Assembly: GCA_022601535.1 (NCBI GenBank)
Contig: JAJACK010000004.1
Location: 16,506 to 80,505, forward strand
Origin: Chlamydiales bacterium
GTDB lineage: Bacteria; Chlamydiota; Chlamydiia; Chlamydiales; JAAKFR01
Length of the DNA stretch: 64,000 nucleotides
Direction: 5' to 3'
This document shows, piece by piece, positions 55,897 to 64,000 of the stretch. Both the position numbers and the translations under genes were made by a program. The number at the start of each line of letters is the position of its first letter. Positions within the stretch are counted from its first letter, which is position 1. Under the pieces are notes generated by a model. It saw only the letters and a program-made list of their open reading frames with translations, made no database searches and had not been told where the DNA came from.

Positions 55897-58800
55897 ATGA
55901 GTCATACTGACGATGGTGCGATGACAACCTCTATGCTAAAAACTTACTCAATTGTAAAACGAGATGGACGGTGCGTCCCCTTTAAAAGAGAACGTATTTT
56001 CAAAGCGCTTGAATCTGCGTTTCGCGACACAAAAAGCATCGATGAATCCAAACCTCTTTTAGATGAACTTCACCAAACCATTGAAAAGTTGACCGATTTG
56101 GTCGTCGATGGCGCATTGCAAGGTGAAGTTGTCACGGTTGAAGGGGTTCAAGATATGGTAGAACAAAAATTGTTAGAGCACGGTCACACCGATACAGCAC
56201 GTGACTATATCGTCTACCGAGAACAACAGAAAAAGCTCAGAGTAGACTCTCCCCGCTCTCTAACAGTCTTGCGAAGAGATGGGCTAACCTTTGTCCGTTT
56301 CAACCCGATGAAAATCGCCTCTGCAATTGAACGGGGATTTCGAGATACCCTATCGATCTCAGGCCCTACCCCTCCTCACATCATCAATGCCGTTAACTCA
56401 ACCACCAACTGTGTCATTCAATTTGCAATAGACACATCTAAAAAAGAGAACGTCATCCATATTGAAATGATTCAAGATGAGATTGAACGTCAGTTGATGC
56501 AAGCGGGACACTACGCTGTTGCAAAAGACTTTATTATCTACCGAGCGTCGAGGTCTGATGAACGGGATCGTGAAGAAGAGCTAATTGACACAGAAGAAGT
56601 TGTATGTGTTGATGAAGGGGAAGAAGTCCATTTTCGTGTTGAACGGAAAAATGGTTCGATCTACAAGCTCTCTCGCCTCGCCCTTCGAAAGAAAATTGCA
56701 CACGCGGCCAAAGGAATTGAAACGATTAATGTAGAAGAGCTTGTTGATCATTCGATTACTAATTTCTACGATGGAATCAAGGAACATGAAGTGGACCTTG
56801 CCAATATCATGGCAGCACGGGCTAAAATTGAGCTTGAGCCAGACTACTCATTTGTCGCCGCCAACCTTCTTCTAGATGTACTCTACCGAGAGACAATGGG
56901 AATTGAAGCGTCTCATGCAAAGCTTAAAACACGTCACAAAAAATACTTCAAAGAGTATCTCAAGCACGCTGTTTCACTCGGCCAACTCGACCCATCTCTT
57001 CTCACCTTTGATCTCGACCGTCTTGCCGATGCACTCGATCTCTCTTCAGATCACAAATTCTCCTATTTAGGGCTCCAAACTCTCTACGACCGCTACTTTA
57101 TCCATGAAGATGGAAGGCGGCTTGAAACACCCCAAATTTTTTGGATGCGTGTTGCAATGGGACTTGCGCAAAATGAAGGGAAGAAAAAAGAGGAGAGAGC
57201 AATTGAGTTTTACACAATGTTCTCTACCTTCCGCTATATTTCTGGAACCCCCACTCTCTTTAATTCAGGGACAACCCATTCACAACTCAGTTCTTGTTAC
57301 TTATCAACCATTATGGATGATCTCCACCATATCTATAAGGTTGTTGCAGATGATGCTCAACTCTCCAAATGGGCTGGCGGAATTGGTAACGACTGGACAA
57401 ATGTTCGCGCAACCGGAGCTGTGATCAAAGGAACAAATGGAAAGAGTCAAGGGGTGATTCCCTTCCTAAAAGTTGCCAATGACACCGCTGTTGCAGTGAA
57501 TCAAGGAGGAAAAAGAAAAGGTGCCATGTGCGCATACTTAGAAAGCTGGCACTTGGATATCGAAGACTTTTTAGAGCTTCGAAAAAACACCGGTGATGAA
57601 AGGCGACGAACACACGACATGAACACAGCCAACTGGATCCCTGATCTCTTTATCAAGCGGATGATCCAAAATCAAAAATGGACCCTCTTTTCTCCATCTG
57701 ACGTACCCGATCTCCACGATCTTTATGGAAAAGCGTTTGAAAAGCGGTACACCGAATATGAAAAAATGACTGAAACCGGAGAGATTAAACTCTTTAAGCA
57801 AGTTGAAGCGACTGCCCTTTGGCGCAAAATGCTTGGAATGCTCTATGAGACAGGCCACCCTTGGATCACATTCAAAGATCCTTCAAATGTTCGCTCACCT
57901 CAAGACCATATGGGCGTGATCCACAGCTCAAATCTCTGCACAGAGATCTTGCTTAACACCTCATCTGAAGAGACGGCTGTTTGCAACCTCGGCTCGATCA
58001 ACTTAGCCGAACATGTAACAGAAAAAGGTATTGATAGAAAACAACTTGAACAAACAATCAAAACTGCCATCCGAATGCTTGACAATGTTGTCGACATCAA
58101 CTTCTACCCAACGGTAGAAGCAAAAAGAGCAAACTTGCGCCACCGCCCTATCGGACTTGGAATGATGGGCTTTCAAGATGCCCTCTATAAGCTTGGAATC
58201 TCCTACGCAAGTGAAGAAGCTGTTGAATTTTCCGATGAAAGTATGGAGCTCATCTCCTACTACGCCATCCTCAATTCAAGCAAACTGGCAAAAGAGAGAG
58301 GAACCTACTCAAGCTATAAAGGTTCAAAGTGGGATCGAGGAATGCTTCCGATCGACACCATTGAATTGATGGCAAAAGAGAGAGATGAAGAATTTGTCGA
58401 AATGGACACCTCCTCAAAACTCGACTGGGAACCTGTGAGAGCATCGGTCAAAAAATATGGAATGCGCAATAGCAACACCATGGCAATCGCTCCCACTGCA
58501 ACCATTGCAAACATCGCAGGAATCACCCAATCGATCGAACCGATGTACAAACACCTGTTTGTCAAATCGAACTTATCTGGAGAATTCACCATTCTCAATC
58601 CCCACTTGATCAAAAAACTCAAAGAGCTCGAGTTGTGGGATGCAGATATGTTAGATGACTTGAAATATTTCGATGGATCACTGATTGAAATTGAAAAAAT
58701 CCCCGATGATGTTAAACGACTCTTCTTAACAGCATTTGAAATCGATCCCGACTGGATCATTGAGTGCGCAAGTAGAAGACAAAAATGGATCGATATGGGA

Positions 58801-59055
58801 GAATCTCTCAATCTCTACCTAGCAGAACCCTCTGGAAAGAAACTCCATGAGATGTATCTACAAGCGTGGAAGAAAGGATTGAAAACAACCTATTACTTGC
58901 GCTCATTGGGGGCGACACATATTGAGAAGTCGACAACCGACATCAATAAACGAGGGTTACAACCACGTTGGATGAAAAGTGAATCTGCATCAAGCCGTGT
59001 CAAATTGGATCGCGGAGTGTGCAATTTAGAAGAAGGATGCGAAAGCTGTCAATAG
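55897..59055 (+). CDS. nrdA: Ribonucleotide reductase alpha subunit with three ATP cones
   Basis: 1052 residues, unusually long because three ATP-cone domains precede the catalytic core: residues about 13-105 ([20 protein letters not shown]), 123-215 ([20 protein letters not shown]) and 245-335 ([20 protein letters not shown]). The catalytic barrel holds [20 protein letters not shown] with NLGSINL and ends in [11 protein letters not shown], the redox tail. Reduces ribonucleotides to deoxyribonucleotides. Triple cones are known in C. trachomatis NrdA (CT827). nrdB begins eight bases after the stop. Confidence 0.96.
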   Translation: MSHTDDGAMTTSMLKTYSIVKRDGRCVPFKRERIFKALESAFRDTKSIDESKPLLDELHQTIEKLTDLVVDGALQGEVVTVEGVQDMVEQKLLEHGHTDTARDYIVYREQQKKLRVDSPRSLTVLRRDGLTFVRFNPMKIASAIERGFRDTLSISGPTPPHIINAVNSTTNCVIQFAIDTSKKENVIHIEMIQDEIERQLMQAGHYAVAKDFIIYRASRSDERDREEELIDTEEVVCVDEGEEVHFRVERKNGSIYKLSRLALRKKIAHAAKGIETINVEELVDHSITNFYDGIKEHEVDLANIMAARAKIELEPDYSFVAANLLLDVLYRETMGIEASHAKLKTRHKKYFKEYLKHAVSLGQLDPSLLTFDLDRLADALDLSSDHKFSYLGLQTLYDRYFIHEDGRRLETPQIFWMRVAMGLAQNEGKKKEERAIEFYTMFSTFRYISGTPTLFNSGTTHSQLSSCYLSTIMDDLHHIYKVVADDAQLSKWAGGIGNDWTNVRATGAVIKGTNGKSQGVIPFLKVANDTAVAVNQGGKRKGAMCAYLESWHLDIEDFLELRKNTGDERRRTHDMNTANWIPDLFIKRMIQNQKWTLFSPSDVPDLHDLYGKAFEKRYTEYEKMTETGEIKLFKQVEATALWRKMLGMLYETGHPWITFKDPSNVRSPQDHMGVIHSSNLCTEILLNTSSEETAVCNLGSINLAEHVTEKGIDRKQLEQTIKTAIRMLDNVVDINFYPTVEAKRANLRHRPIGLGMMGFQDALYKLGISYASEEAVEFSDESMELISYYAILNSSKLAKERGTYSSYKGSKWDRGMLPIDTIELMAKERDEEFVEMDTSSKLDWEPVRASVKKYGMRNSNTMAIAPTATIANIAGITQSIEPMYKHLFVKSNLSGEFTILNPHLIKKLKELELWDADMLDDLKYFDGSLIEIEKIPDDVKRLFLTAFEIDPDWIIECASRRQKWIDMGESLNLYLAEPSGKKLHEMYLQAWKKGLKTTYYLRSLGATHIEKSTTDINKRGLQPRWMKSESASSRVKLDRGVCNLEEGCESCQ

Positions 59056-59062
59056 GAGACGT

Positions 59063-60106
59063 ATGACATTATTGAAAGAACAAAAAGCATCAAAAAGAGT
59101 GGATGCTGACAAAAAACGGTTGATCAATTGCAATGCAGTCGATGTTAACCAACTCATGCCTTTGAAATACAAATGGGCTTGGGAACACTATCTAAATGGA
59201 TGCGCCAATAACTGGCTCCCCTCAGAAGTTCCCATGGCTAAAGATATTGAGCTTTGGAAATCCAACGATCTTTCCAAAGATGAAAGACATGTGATTATGC
59301 GTAACCTCGGCTTCTTTGCGACCGCTGAGAGTTTGGTCGGCAACAACATCGTTCTTGCAATCTTCAAGCATATCACCAATCCAGAGGCACGACAATACCT
59401 TCTCCGCCAAGCATTCGAAGAAGCAGTCCACACCCACACCTTCCTCTACATCTGCGAATCGCTCAATCTCGATGAGGGAGAGCTTTTCAACATGTACAAT
59501 GAAGTGCCATGTATCCACGAAAAAGATGCATTTCAAATGCAACTGACAGCCGATATTCTTGAAGATGACTTCACAACAAAAACCGTTGAAGGAGCGCAGA
59601 AATTCCTCGAAAATCTGATCGGTTACTACCTCATTATGGAAGGTATTTTCTTCTATAGCGGTTTTGTGATGATTCTCTCCTTCCTCCGTCAAAATAAAAT
59701 GACTGGAATCGGAGAGCAGTACCAATACATCTTGCGCGATGAGACAATCCATCTCAACTTTGGGATCGATTTGATCAACGGCATTAAAGAAGAGAACCCT
59801 GAACTTTGGACGCCTAAGTTCCAAAACCACATCATCGAGCTTATCAAGCAAGCGGTTGAACTTGAAATCAACTATGCAGAATCGTGCCTTCCCCGAGGGA
59901 TTTTAGGCCTCCGCGCACCGATGTTCCGTGACTATGTTCAGCACATTGCTGACCGTCGGTTAGAACGGATAGGGCTCAAGGCGATCTATGGATCGAAAAA
60001 TCCATTCCCTTGGATGAGTGAAGCGATCGACCTGAACAAAGAGAAAAACTTCTTTGAAACACGGGTCACAGAGTATCAAACCGCAGGAAATCTCGTTTGG
60101 TCATGA
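59063..60106 (+). CDS. nrdB: Ribonucleotide reductase beta subunit, class Ic (Mn/Fe)
   Basis: 347 residues. Metal ligands align exactly with C. trachomatis R2: E89 (FFATAES), E120 and H123 ([10 protein letters not shown]), and later glutamates and histidine ([12 protein letters not shown]). The position of the radical tyrosine is F127, as in C. trachomatis. Class Ic R2 uses a Mn(IV)/Fe(III) cofactor instead of a tyrosyl radical, which resists host oxidants. The stop overlaps the MFS start (ATGA). Confidence 0.97.
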   Translation: MTLLKEQKASKRVDADKKRLINCNAVDVNQLMPLKYKWAWEHYLNGCANNWLPSEVPMAKDIELWKSNDLSKDERHVIMRNLGFFATAESLVGNNIVLAIFKHITNPEARQYLLRQAFEEAVHTHTFLYICESLNLDEGELFNMYNEVPCIHEKDAFQMQLTADILEDDFTTKTVEGAQKFLENLIGYYLIMEGIFFYSGFVMILSFLRQNKMTGIGEQYQYILRDETIHLNFGIDLINGIKEENPELWTPKFQNHIIELIKQAVELEINYAESCLPRGILGLRAPMFRDYVQHIADRRLERIGLKAIYGSKNPFPWMSEAIDLNKEKNFFETRVTEYQTAGNLVWS

Positions 60107-61302
60107 AAGGGCGCCTTGTAACAGCAGTGTTTGTGATCCTCTTCCTCGACACTTTTGGATACGCACTGCTGTTTCCCTCCCTTTTTCTCGACCCCGCCTT
60201 CGAACTCCTTCCCATTGCAACAACAGAAAAGTCTTTCCACCTCCTTTTAGGGCTTATGCTCGTCGCCTTCCCACTTGCCCAATTTTTTGGAGCTCCCCTC
60301 TTCGGCCGACTAAGCGACAGTTATGGAAGGCGAAAAATCCTTGCATTCACCATCTTAGGAACTTTTCTTGGAGACGTTGCCTCCGCCCTCTCTCTACACG
60401 CCCACTCCTATATTTTTCTCCTCATCAGCCAAATTTTCACCGGTTTTTTTGCCGCTAACCTCGCCCTTTGCATGGCGATTTTAACCGATGTTTTTGGAAC
60501 AAAAAAATTGCGAGGACGAGCCCTTTGCGTTGTTGCTGCCATCTTAGGTTTAAGCTGGATGATCGCATTTTTTCTAGTCGTCCTCTTTTCAAGCCAAAAA
60601 TTCCACTTCCAACCCGCCTTCCCCTTCTGGATTTTTGCTCTTCTCTCCATTTTCAGCCTCGTGGTCTTACGCCTCTTCGTCCGCGAGACCGCACCGATGC
60701 ATGCGTGTAGCTCAAAAAAACTCCTCGCCCACCGCCATCTACGCTCCCTCTACCTCATCATCTTCTTCTTCTCCCTCGGTCTCTTCATCTCCTTTCAATG
60801 GATCTCTCCTCTCTCCGTCATCAAATTCCATGTCGATGGAAAAGGGCTTCTTTGGACATTTGCCTTTGTCGGCACCCTTTGGACCCTCTCTTCCCTCATT
60901 CTCGGCCACTTTGCCGTCTCTCGCCTATCGCTTTGGAAAGTCAACCTCTGGACCCTCTTTACCATTAGCCTCCTCCTCTTCTTTGCAGGAACTGCCGACT
61001 ATTACACCTATTTCATCATCGCCTACTCCCTTGCCATGATCTTCGGAGCGCTCGTCTGGGGAATCGTCGTCACCCTCACCTCCATGGCAGCCCAAGAAGG
61101 AGAGCAAGGGCGAGTGATGGGCATCATCCAATCGATGTTTGCACTGAGTAAACTCCTCTCCCCTTTCATCGGAGGAATGATTGCCGGCATCTCTCTAGAA
61201 CCTCTCCTCTATGCCTGCTCCTTTTTTGTTCTTATCTCCTTCCTCCTTCTTCTGATCAATGTCATTCGAAGAAGCCAACGAGAACCCCTCACTCAATACT
61301 GA
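60103..61302 (+). CDS. MFS transporter (TetA/DHA1-like)
   Basis: 399 residues from ATG 60103, which overlaps the nrdB stop; TTG 60097 is an in-frame alternative. Twelve hydrophobic segments with the MFS loop motif [18 protein letters not shown] between helices 2 and 3, which is the DHA1 drug/proton antiporter form. The N-terminus [19 protein letters not shown] carries the D-x-x-G-Y pattern. Substrate unknown; its co-transcription with nrdAB may be positional only. Confidence 0.85.
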   Translation: MKGRLVTAVFVILFLDTFGYALLFPSLFLDPAFELLPIATTEKSFHLLLGLMLVAFPLAQFFGAPLFGRLSDSYGRRKILAFTILGTFLGDVASALSLHAHSYIFLLISQIFTGFFAANLALCMAILTDVFGTKKLRGRALCVVAAILGLSWMIAFFLVVLFSSQKFHFQPAFPFWIFALLSIFSLVVLRLFVRETAPMHACSSKKLLAHRHLRSLYLIIFFFSLGLFISFQWISPLSVIKFHVDGKGLLWTFAFVGTLWTLSSLILGHFAVSRLSLWKVNLWTLFTISLLLFFAGTADYYTYFIIAYSLAMIFGALVWGIVVTLTSMAAQEGEQGRVMGIIQSMFALSKLLSPFIGGMIAGISLEPLLYACSFFVLISFLLLLINVIRRSQREPLTQY

Positions 61303-61385
61303 AAAAAAACACCCCTCCCTCAAAAACATCTATTAATTTATCCTTAACAATGCTACATTCCTTGTAAAAACAAGGAGAATTCAAC

Positions 61386-61991
61386 GTGTGTATCAACTTT
61401 TATGACACCCAAGTTTCACCCAGAATAGCAGGAGTCTTAAGCCCTCTTTTGATGGCATACGCCTCGATTACGACAGCAACTGCAACAATCCAATCGATAG
61501 GATCCTTTTTCACAAACGGGCAATGTTGTGGATCAAAAAGTGGACAAGGGCATATCAGAAACCTTTATAACAATTTTACCACTCTTACCGAGATTCCAGC
61601 TGATGCAGTTTTAGTGATTTTATCCCCTTCTTTTCATAATAAAGAGATTACCTATGAAGAGTCTGTCTCGGTCACTAGAAAATTGACAATTCCTCTTGCA
61701 AAATCTATAGAACGTTGTTCTCAGTCTACATCTCCTATACACCGTCATGTTACAGCTCGCCTAGGCTCTGCTGTTTTAATCGTCGCACGCGTTATCACTC
61801 GTCTCTTTGATTTCCTAATTGGTCTTCTTTCATTGGCTGCAACGACGATCACATTGGGACAATCTCGGACATTAAATATACGAGTTATTGTTGGATTTAG
61901 AGCGGTCGGAGCCCTTGTTGCTGATATTTTAACCAGGATCGCTCTAACGATCAATCCACGAATTGCACCTAAAGTGAGATTAAACCCTTAA
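61386..61991 (+). CDS. Tandem-family membrane protein, copy 1
   Basis: 201 residues, GTG start with AAGGAG seven bases upstream. Two hydrophobic regions (about 14-45 and 120-185) flank a Cys-containing polar segment FFTNGQCCGSKSGQG. The C-terminal IHRHVTARLGSAVLIVARVI and TTITLGQSRTLNIR are shared with the following copies. No known family is recognised. The bilobed hydrophobic layout resembles Inc proteins. Start of a run of paralogues reaching the window end. Confidence 0.65.
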   Translation: MCINFYDTQVSPRIAGVLSPLLMAYASITTATATIQSIGSFFTNGQCCGSKSGQGHIRNLYNNFTTLTEIPADAVLVILSPSFHNKEITYEESVSVTRKLTIPLAKSIERCSQSTSPIHRHVTARLGSAVLIVARVITRLFDFLIGLLSLAATTITLGQSRTLNIRVIVGFRAVGALVADILTRIALTINPRIAPKVRLNP

Positions 61992-62081
61992 TCTTGTTTA
62001 AAAAAAAGGGAAACCCAAAAAACTCTTTTTATCTATTCTTAATCCTTTTACCATTTTCCCCAGTGATGAAGGAGGTTTTCT

Positions 62082-62249
62082 ATGTGTATTGATTTTTGTA
62101 AAACTCAAATTTTGTCTAGAATAAAAACGAGCTACCATGGGATTTGAGTCAATTGAGGTGGAGTTATTGCCGATCTTTTCACTGAACTTACCACAATGGT
62201 CAATCCACAGATTGAACCTAATATACTAACCATCTACTCTATGCTATGA
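62082..62249 (+). pseudogene. Decayed copy of the tandem family
   Basis: GGAGG followed by ATGTGTATT opens MCIDFCKTQILSRI like copy 1, but after 21 codons there is a TGA, two codons on another TGA, then in the same frame GGVIADLFTELTTMVNPQIE, matching the C-terminus GALVADILTRIALTINPRIA of copy 1. The centre is deleted. Ends at a TGA overlapping the ATG of the next gene. Confidence 0.8.
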
Positions 62250-62872
62250 ACAGCCTTAAAGATTGTTGCTCAAATCAAATCGGTGAAAGGTTGATCCATG
62301 TGGGGACTCACGCCATTATTTTACCCATCGTGATAGGAGGCTCAACTATTGATGTCTTTCTTCGATCGATTGGAAATATACTCAGACTTGGAGGAGATCC
62401 CACCTATGTCCATAGATACAGGATCGGAGCATTTGCTACCCTATCCTCGCTTCCCTGTGAGCTCATCCTCAAACTATTGAACCCAAAACTTCGTTCAATT
62501 GAGTTTTATATTGAAGATGTATCCCTACAAACTCATATCCTTAATTTAAGAGAAATAATCCAACCAAATCACTGCTTCATGAGAGAAGTTGTTACACGGA
62601 TAGCGGCTCCTCTGATTTTTGTGATGACCACAGTAATGCGCGTGATTGACATTGTTAAAGGATTTTTTGCATTTATCGGATCCCTTATCACCCTAGGAAG
62701 ATCTGAAAATTTATATATACATGCCTCTGTAGGATTCACTTCAATCGGTCTACTTATTTCCGATGTTTTTCGAACTGTGATCACCCTTGCCAATCCAACA
62801 GCATTTATCTCAGATGGGGACGAAGAGGCCAAGCACCCTGTTGAGCGGATCTATGAATATTTGAATTTATAG
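62246..62872 (+). CDS. Tandem-family membrane protein, divergent copy
   Basis: 208 residues. C-terminal half (FMREVVTRIAAPLIFVMTTV and GSLITLGRSENLYIHASVGF) aligns with the other copies; the N-terminal half is different, lacking FFTNG. The ATG overlaps the stop of the pseudogene, so it may be translated by read-on or reinitiation, or the start may lie further in. No Shine-Dalgarno at the ATG. Could be a chimera created by recombination. Confidence 0.6.
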   Translation: MNSLKDCCSNQIGERLIHVGTHAIILPIVIGGSTIDVFLRSIGNILRLGGDPTYVHRYRIGAFATLSSLPCELILKLLNPKLRSIEFYIEDVSLQTHILNLREIIQPNHCFMREVVTRIAAPLIFVMTTVMRVIDIVKGFFAFIGSLITLGRSENLYIHASVGFTSIGLLISDVFRTVITLANPTAFISDGDEEAKHPVERIYEYLNL

Positions 62873-62946
62873 CCAATCCACAGAAAATTCTTTTAATAAA
62901 TTCTTAATTTTTATACAATCTCCCCTTAACAAGAAGGAGATACCTA

Positions 62947-63546
62947 ATGTACTCAACAAATCACGCTCAAGAAATAGGAAAATCGATCTTACTCATGCCT
63001 CTACTGGTTCCACTATCCGCTGTTAAAACCGCTGTATTGGTTACAGGTAATGGAATTTTTGCAGCTTTATCGACAATCAAAGCATTAGGCTCTTTTTTCA
63101 CAAATGGTCTTTGTTGTGAATCAGATTCAAACGCCGTTATTAGGGACCTCAATGACAGTTTTTCAGAACTTACAGGGAGTATCAGTTCCTTTGCATTAGA
63201 GTCATTTCGTATTGATGTAGAAGAATTAGATAAACCGATCCCGTTTGGTGCTAAGATTTGGGGGAATCTAGACCAAAAAATGGCTGCATGTGCTCGCTCA
63301 GACTCTTTCTTCCACCGCCACGTCACTACTCGTTTAGGCAACACGGCTCTATTAGTAGGAGCTCTTGTTATACAAGTTGTAAATATTGCCATTGGTCTCA
63401 TTGCACTGGTTTTTGCAGTTGCTACATTTGGAGAGAGTAAAACCTTGAATGAACGGGCACATCTTGGATGTCAATCTATTGGGGGAACCGTTACTGTTTT
63501 ATTAGTTAGCATTGCAAAAATTATCAATCCACAACTGGGAACCTAA
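62947..63546 (+). CDS. Tandem-family membrane protein, copy 3
   Basis: 199 residues. AAGGAG six bases before the ATG. Same layout as copy 1: hydrophobic N-terminal region (SILLMPLLVPLSAVKTAVLV), FFTNGLCCES, FFHRHVTTRLGNTALLVGAL, then a hydrophobic pair and EHTLN-type tail (FGESKTLNERAHLGCQSIGG). It is nearly identical at DNA level to the start of copy 4, offset 618 bp. Confidence 0.65.
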   Translation: MYSTNHAQEIGKSILLMPLLVPLSAVKTAVLVTGNGIFAALSTIKALGSFFTNGLCCESDSNAVIRDLNDSFSELTGSISSFALESFRIDVEELDKPIPFGAKIWGNLDQKMAACARSDSFFHRHVTTRLGNTALLVGALVIQVVNIAIGLIALVFAVATFGESKTLNERAHLGCQSIGGTVTVLLVSIAKIINPQLGT

Positions 63547-63558
63547 AAGGAGATACCT

Positions 63559-64000
63559 ATGTGCTCAAATCTGCCAAATCATGCTCTAGAAGCAGGAAAA
63601 TCGATCTTACTCATGCCTCTAATGGTTCCACTAGCCTCTGTTGGAACCGCTGTATTGGTTACATATGATGGAATTTCTGCAGCTTTATCGACAATCAAAG
63701 CATTAGGCTCTTTTTTCACAAATGGATCTTGCTGTGGATCAGATGGAGGAGAATTTCATGCTCAAAATCTCCACAAAGACTTTAACGATCTTACAGGCAA
63801 TATAGCCTTTTTGGCAGTCGGAATATTTAACAAAACAGGTAGCGACAACATAAATCCAATAACCAATAAAAATTGCCAAGCCCTAGAAAGCAAAATAAAT
63901 ACGTATGCTTGCTCAAGCTCTTTCTTCCACCGTCACATTACTGCTCGTTTAGGCAACACGGCTCTATTAGTGGCAGCTCTTGTTACACAAGCTGTAAATA
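63559..64000 (+). CDS. Tandem-family membrane protein, copy 4 (truncated by window)
   Basis: Starts with AAAGGAG six bases before ATG 63559, twelve bases after the stop of copy 3, and stays open for at least 147 codons to the window end. N-terminus MCSNLPNHALEAGKSILLMP, FFTNGSCCGSDGG, and FFHRHITARLGNTALLVAAL closely match copy 3, with a larger polar insert between. Part of a recent tandem duplication. Confidence 0.75.
   Translation, partial: MCSNLPNHALEAGKSILLMPLMVPLASVGTAVLVTYDGISAALSTIKALGSFFTNGSCCGSDGGEFHAQNLHKDFNDLTGNIAFLAVGIFNKTGSDNINPITNKNCQALESKINTYACSSSFFHRHITARLGNTALLVAALVTQAVN

Noticed and set aside
62082..62249. Reading TGA as tryptophan to rescue the broken family copy
   Set aside because: All other genes in the window use TGA as stop (for example pncA region, astA, nrdB), and the copy also lacks its central region.

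Overview
This window is from a chlamydia-like bacterium (order Chlamydiales, outside the classical Chlamydiaceae; the family is not fixed by the sequence, although a Simkania- or Waddlia-like organism is plausible). The backbone genes run in nearly the order I remember for Chlamydia trachomatis CT826-CT856, in one direction: sulP, fumC, ABC permease, marC, map, a membrane/coiled-coil protein, a trio of small helical proteins, tadA, rpsO, pnp, ftsH, tilS, lptF, lptG, a 623-aa conserved protein, pheS, rplT, rpmI, infC, an rRNA-methylase-like gene, murB, nusB, pssA, nrdA, nrdB. NrdB is the chlamydial class Ic (Mn/Fe) type, with Phe127 in place of the radical tyrosine, and NrdA carries three ATP cones. 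The synteny statements come from memory and were not searched.

Layout. 0-8 kb: Na+/H+ antiporter, SulP anion transporter, a two-MYND-finger eukaryote-like protein, fumarase, and a fused ABC permease/substrate-binding protein. 8-15 kb: a nucleotide kinase, a MarC pair, a repeat-helix protein, truA, map, a 15-repeat LRR protein, and a membrane/coiled-coil protein. 15-21 kb: a five-gene arginine succinyltransferase (AST) operon. 21-28 kb: three small helical proteins resembling type III substrates by position, a Q/P/V repeat protein, pncA-pncB, a rhomboid-like protein, and tadA. 28-39 kb: rpsO-pnp, ftsH, tilS, lptFG, alr and an M32 carboxypeptidase. 39-47 kb: thymidine kinase, MscS, an RRM protein, a hairpin-rich 165-bp repeat against tRNA-Ser, and the infC-rpmI-rplT-pheS operon. 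47-56 kb: tRNA-Val, folC, a PHP protein, murB, nusB, an exonuclease, rmuC, a PAP2 phosphatase, a LexA-like repressor lacking its catalytic serine, and pssA. 56-64 kb: nrdAB behind paired NrdR boxes, an MFS transporter, and a tandem paralogous membrane-protein family with one decayed copy, running off the end.

How it fits together. Housekeeping functions (translation, RNA decay, LPS export, peptidoglycan precursors, dNTP synthesis) are interrupted by accessory modules: arginine catabolism to glutamate and succinate, nicotinamide salvage, alanine racemase, and proteins with host-like domains (MYND, LRR) or Inc-like hydrophobic pairs. Two patterns cut across the window. At least seven genes have a sigma70-like promoter whose predicted start site falls 0-4 nt before the start codon (leaderless transcripts), while others have strong Shine-Dalgarno sites. 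Convergent genes repeatedly overlap at their 3' ends. No integrase, transposase or CRISPR array was seen.
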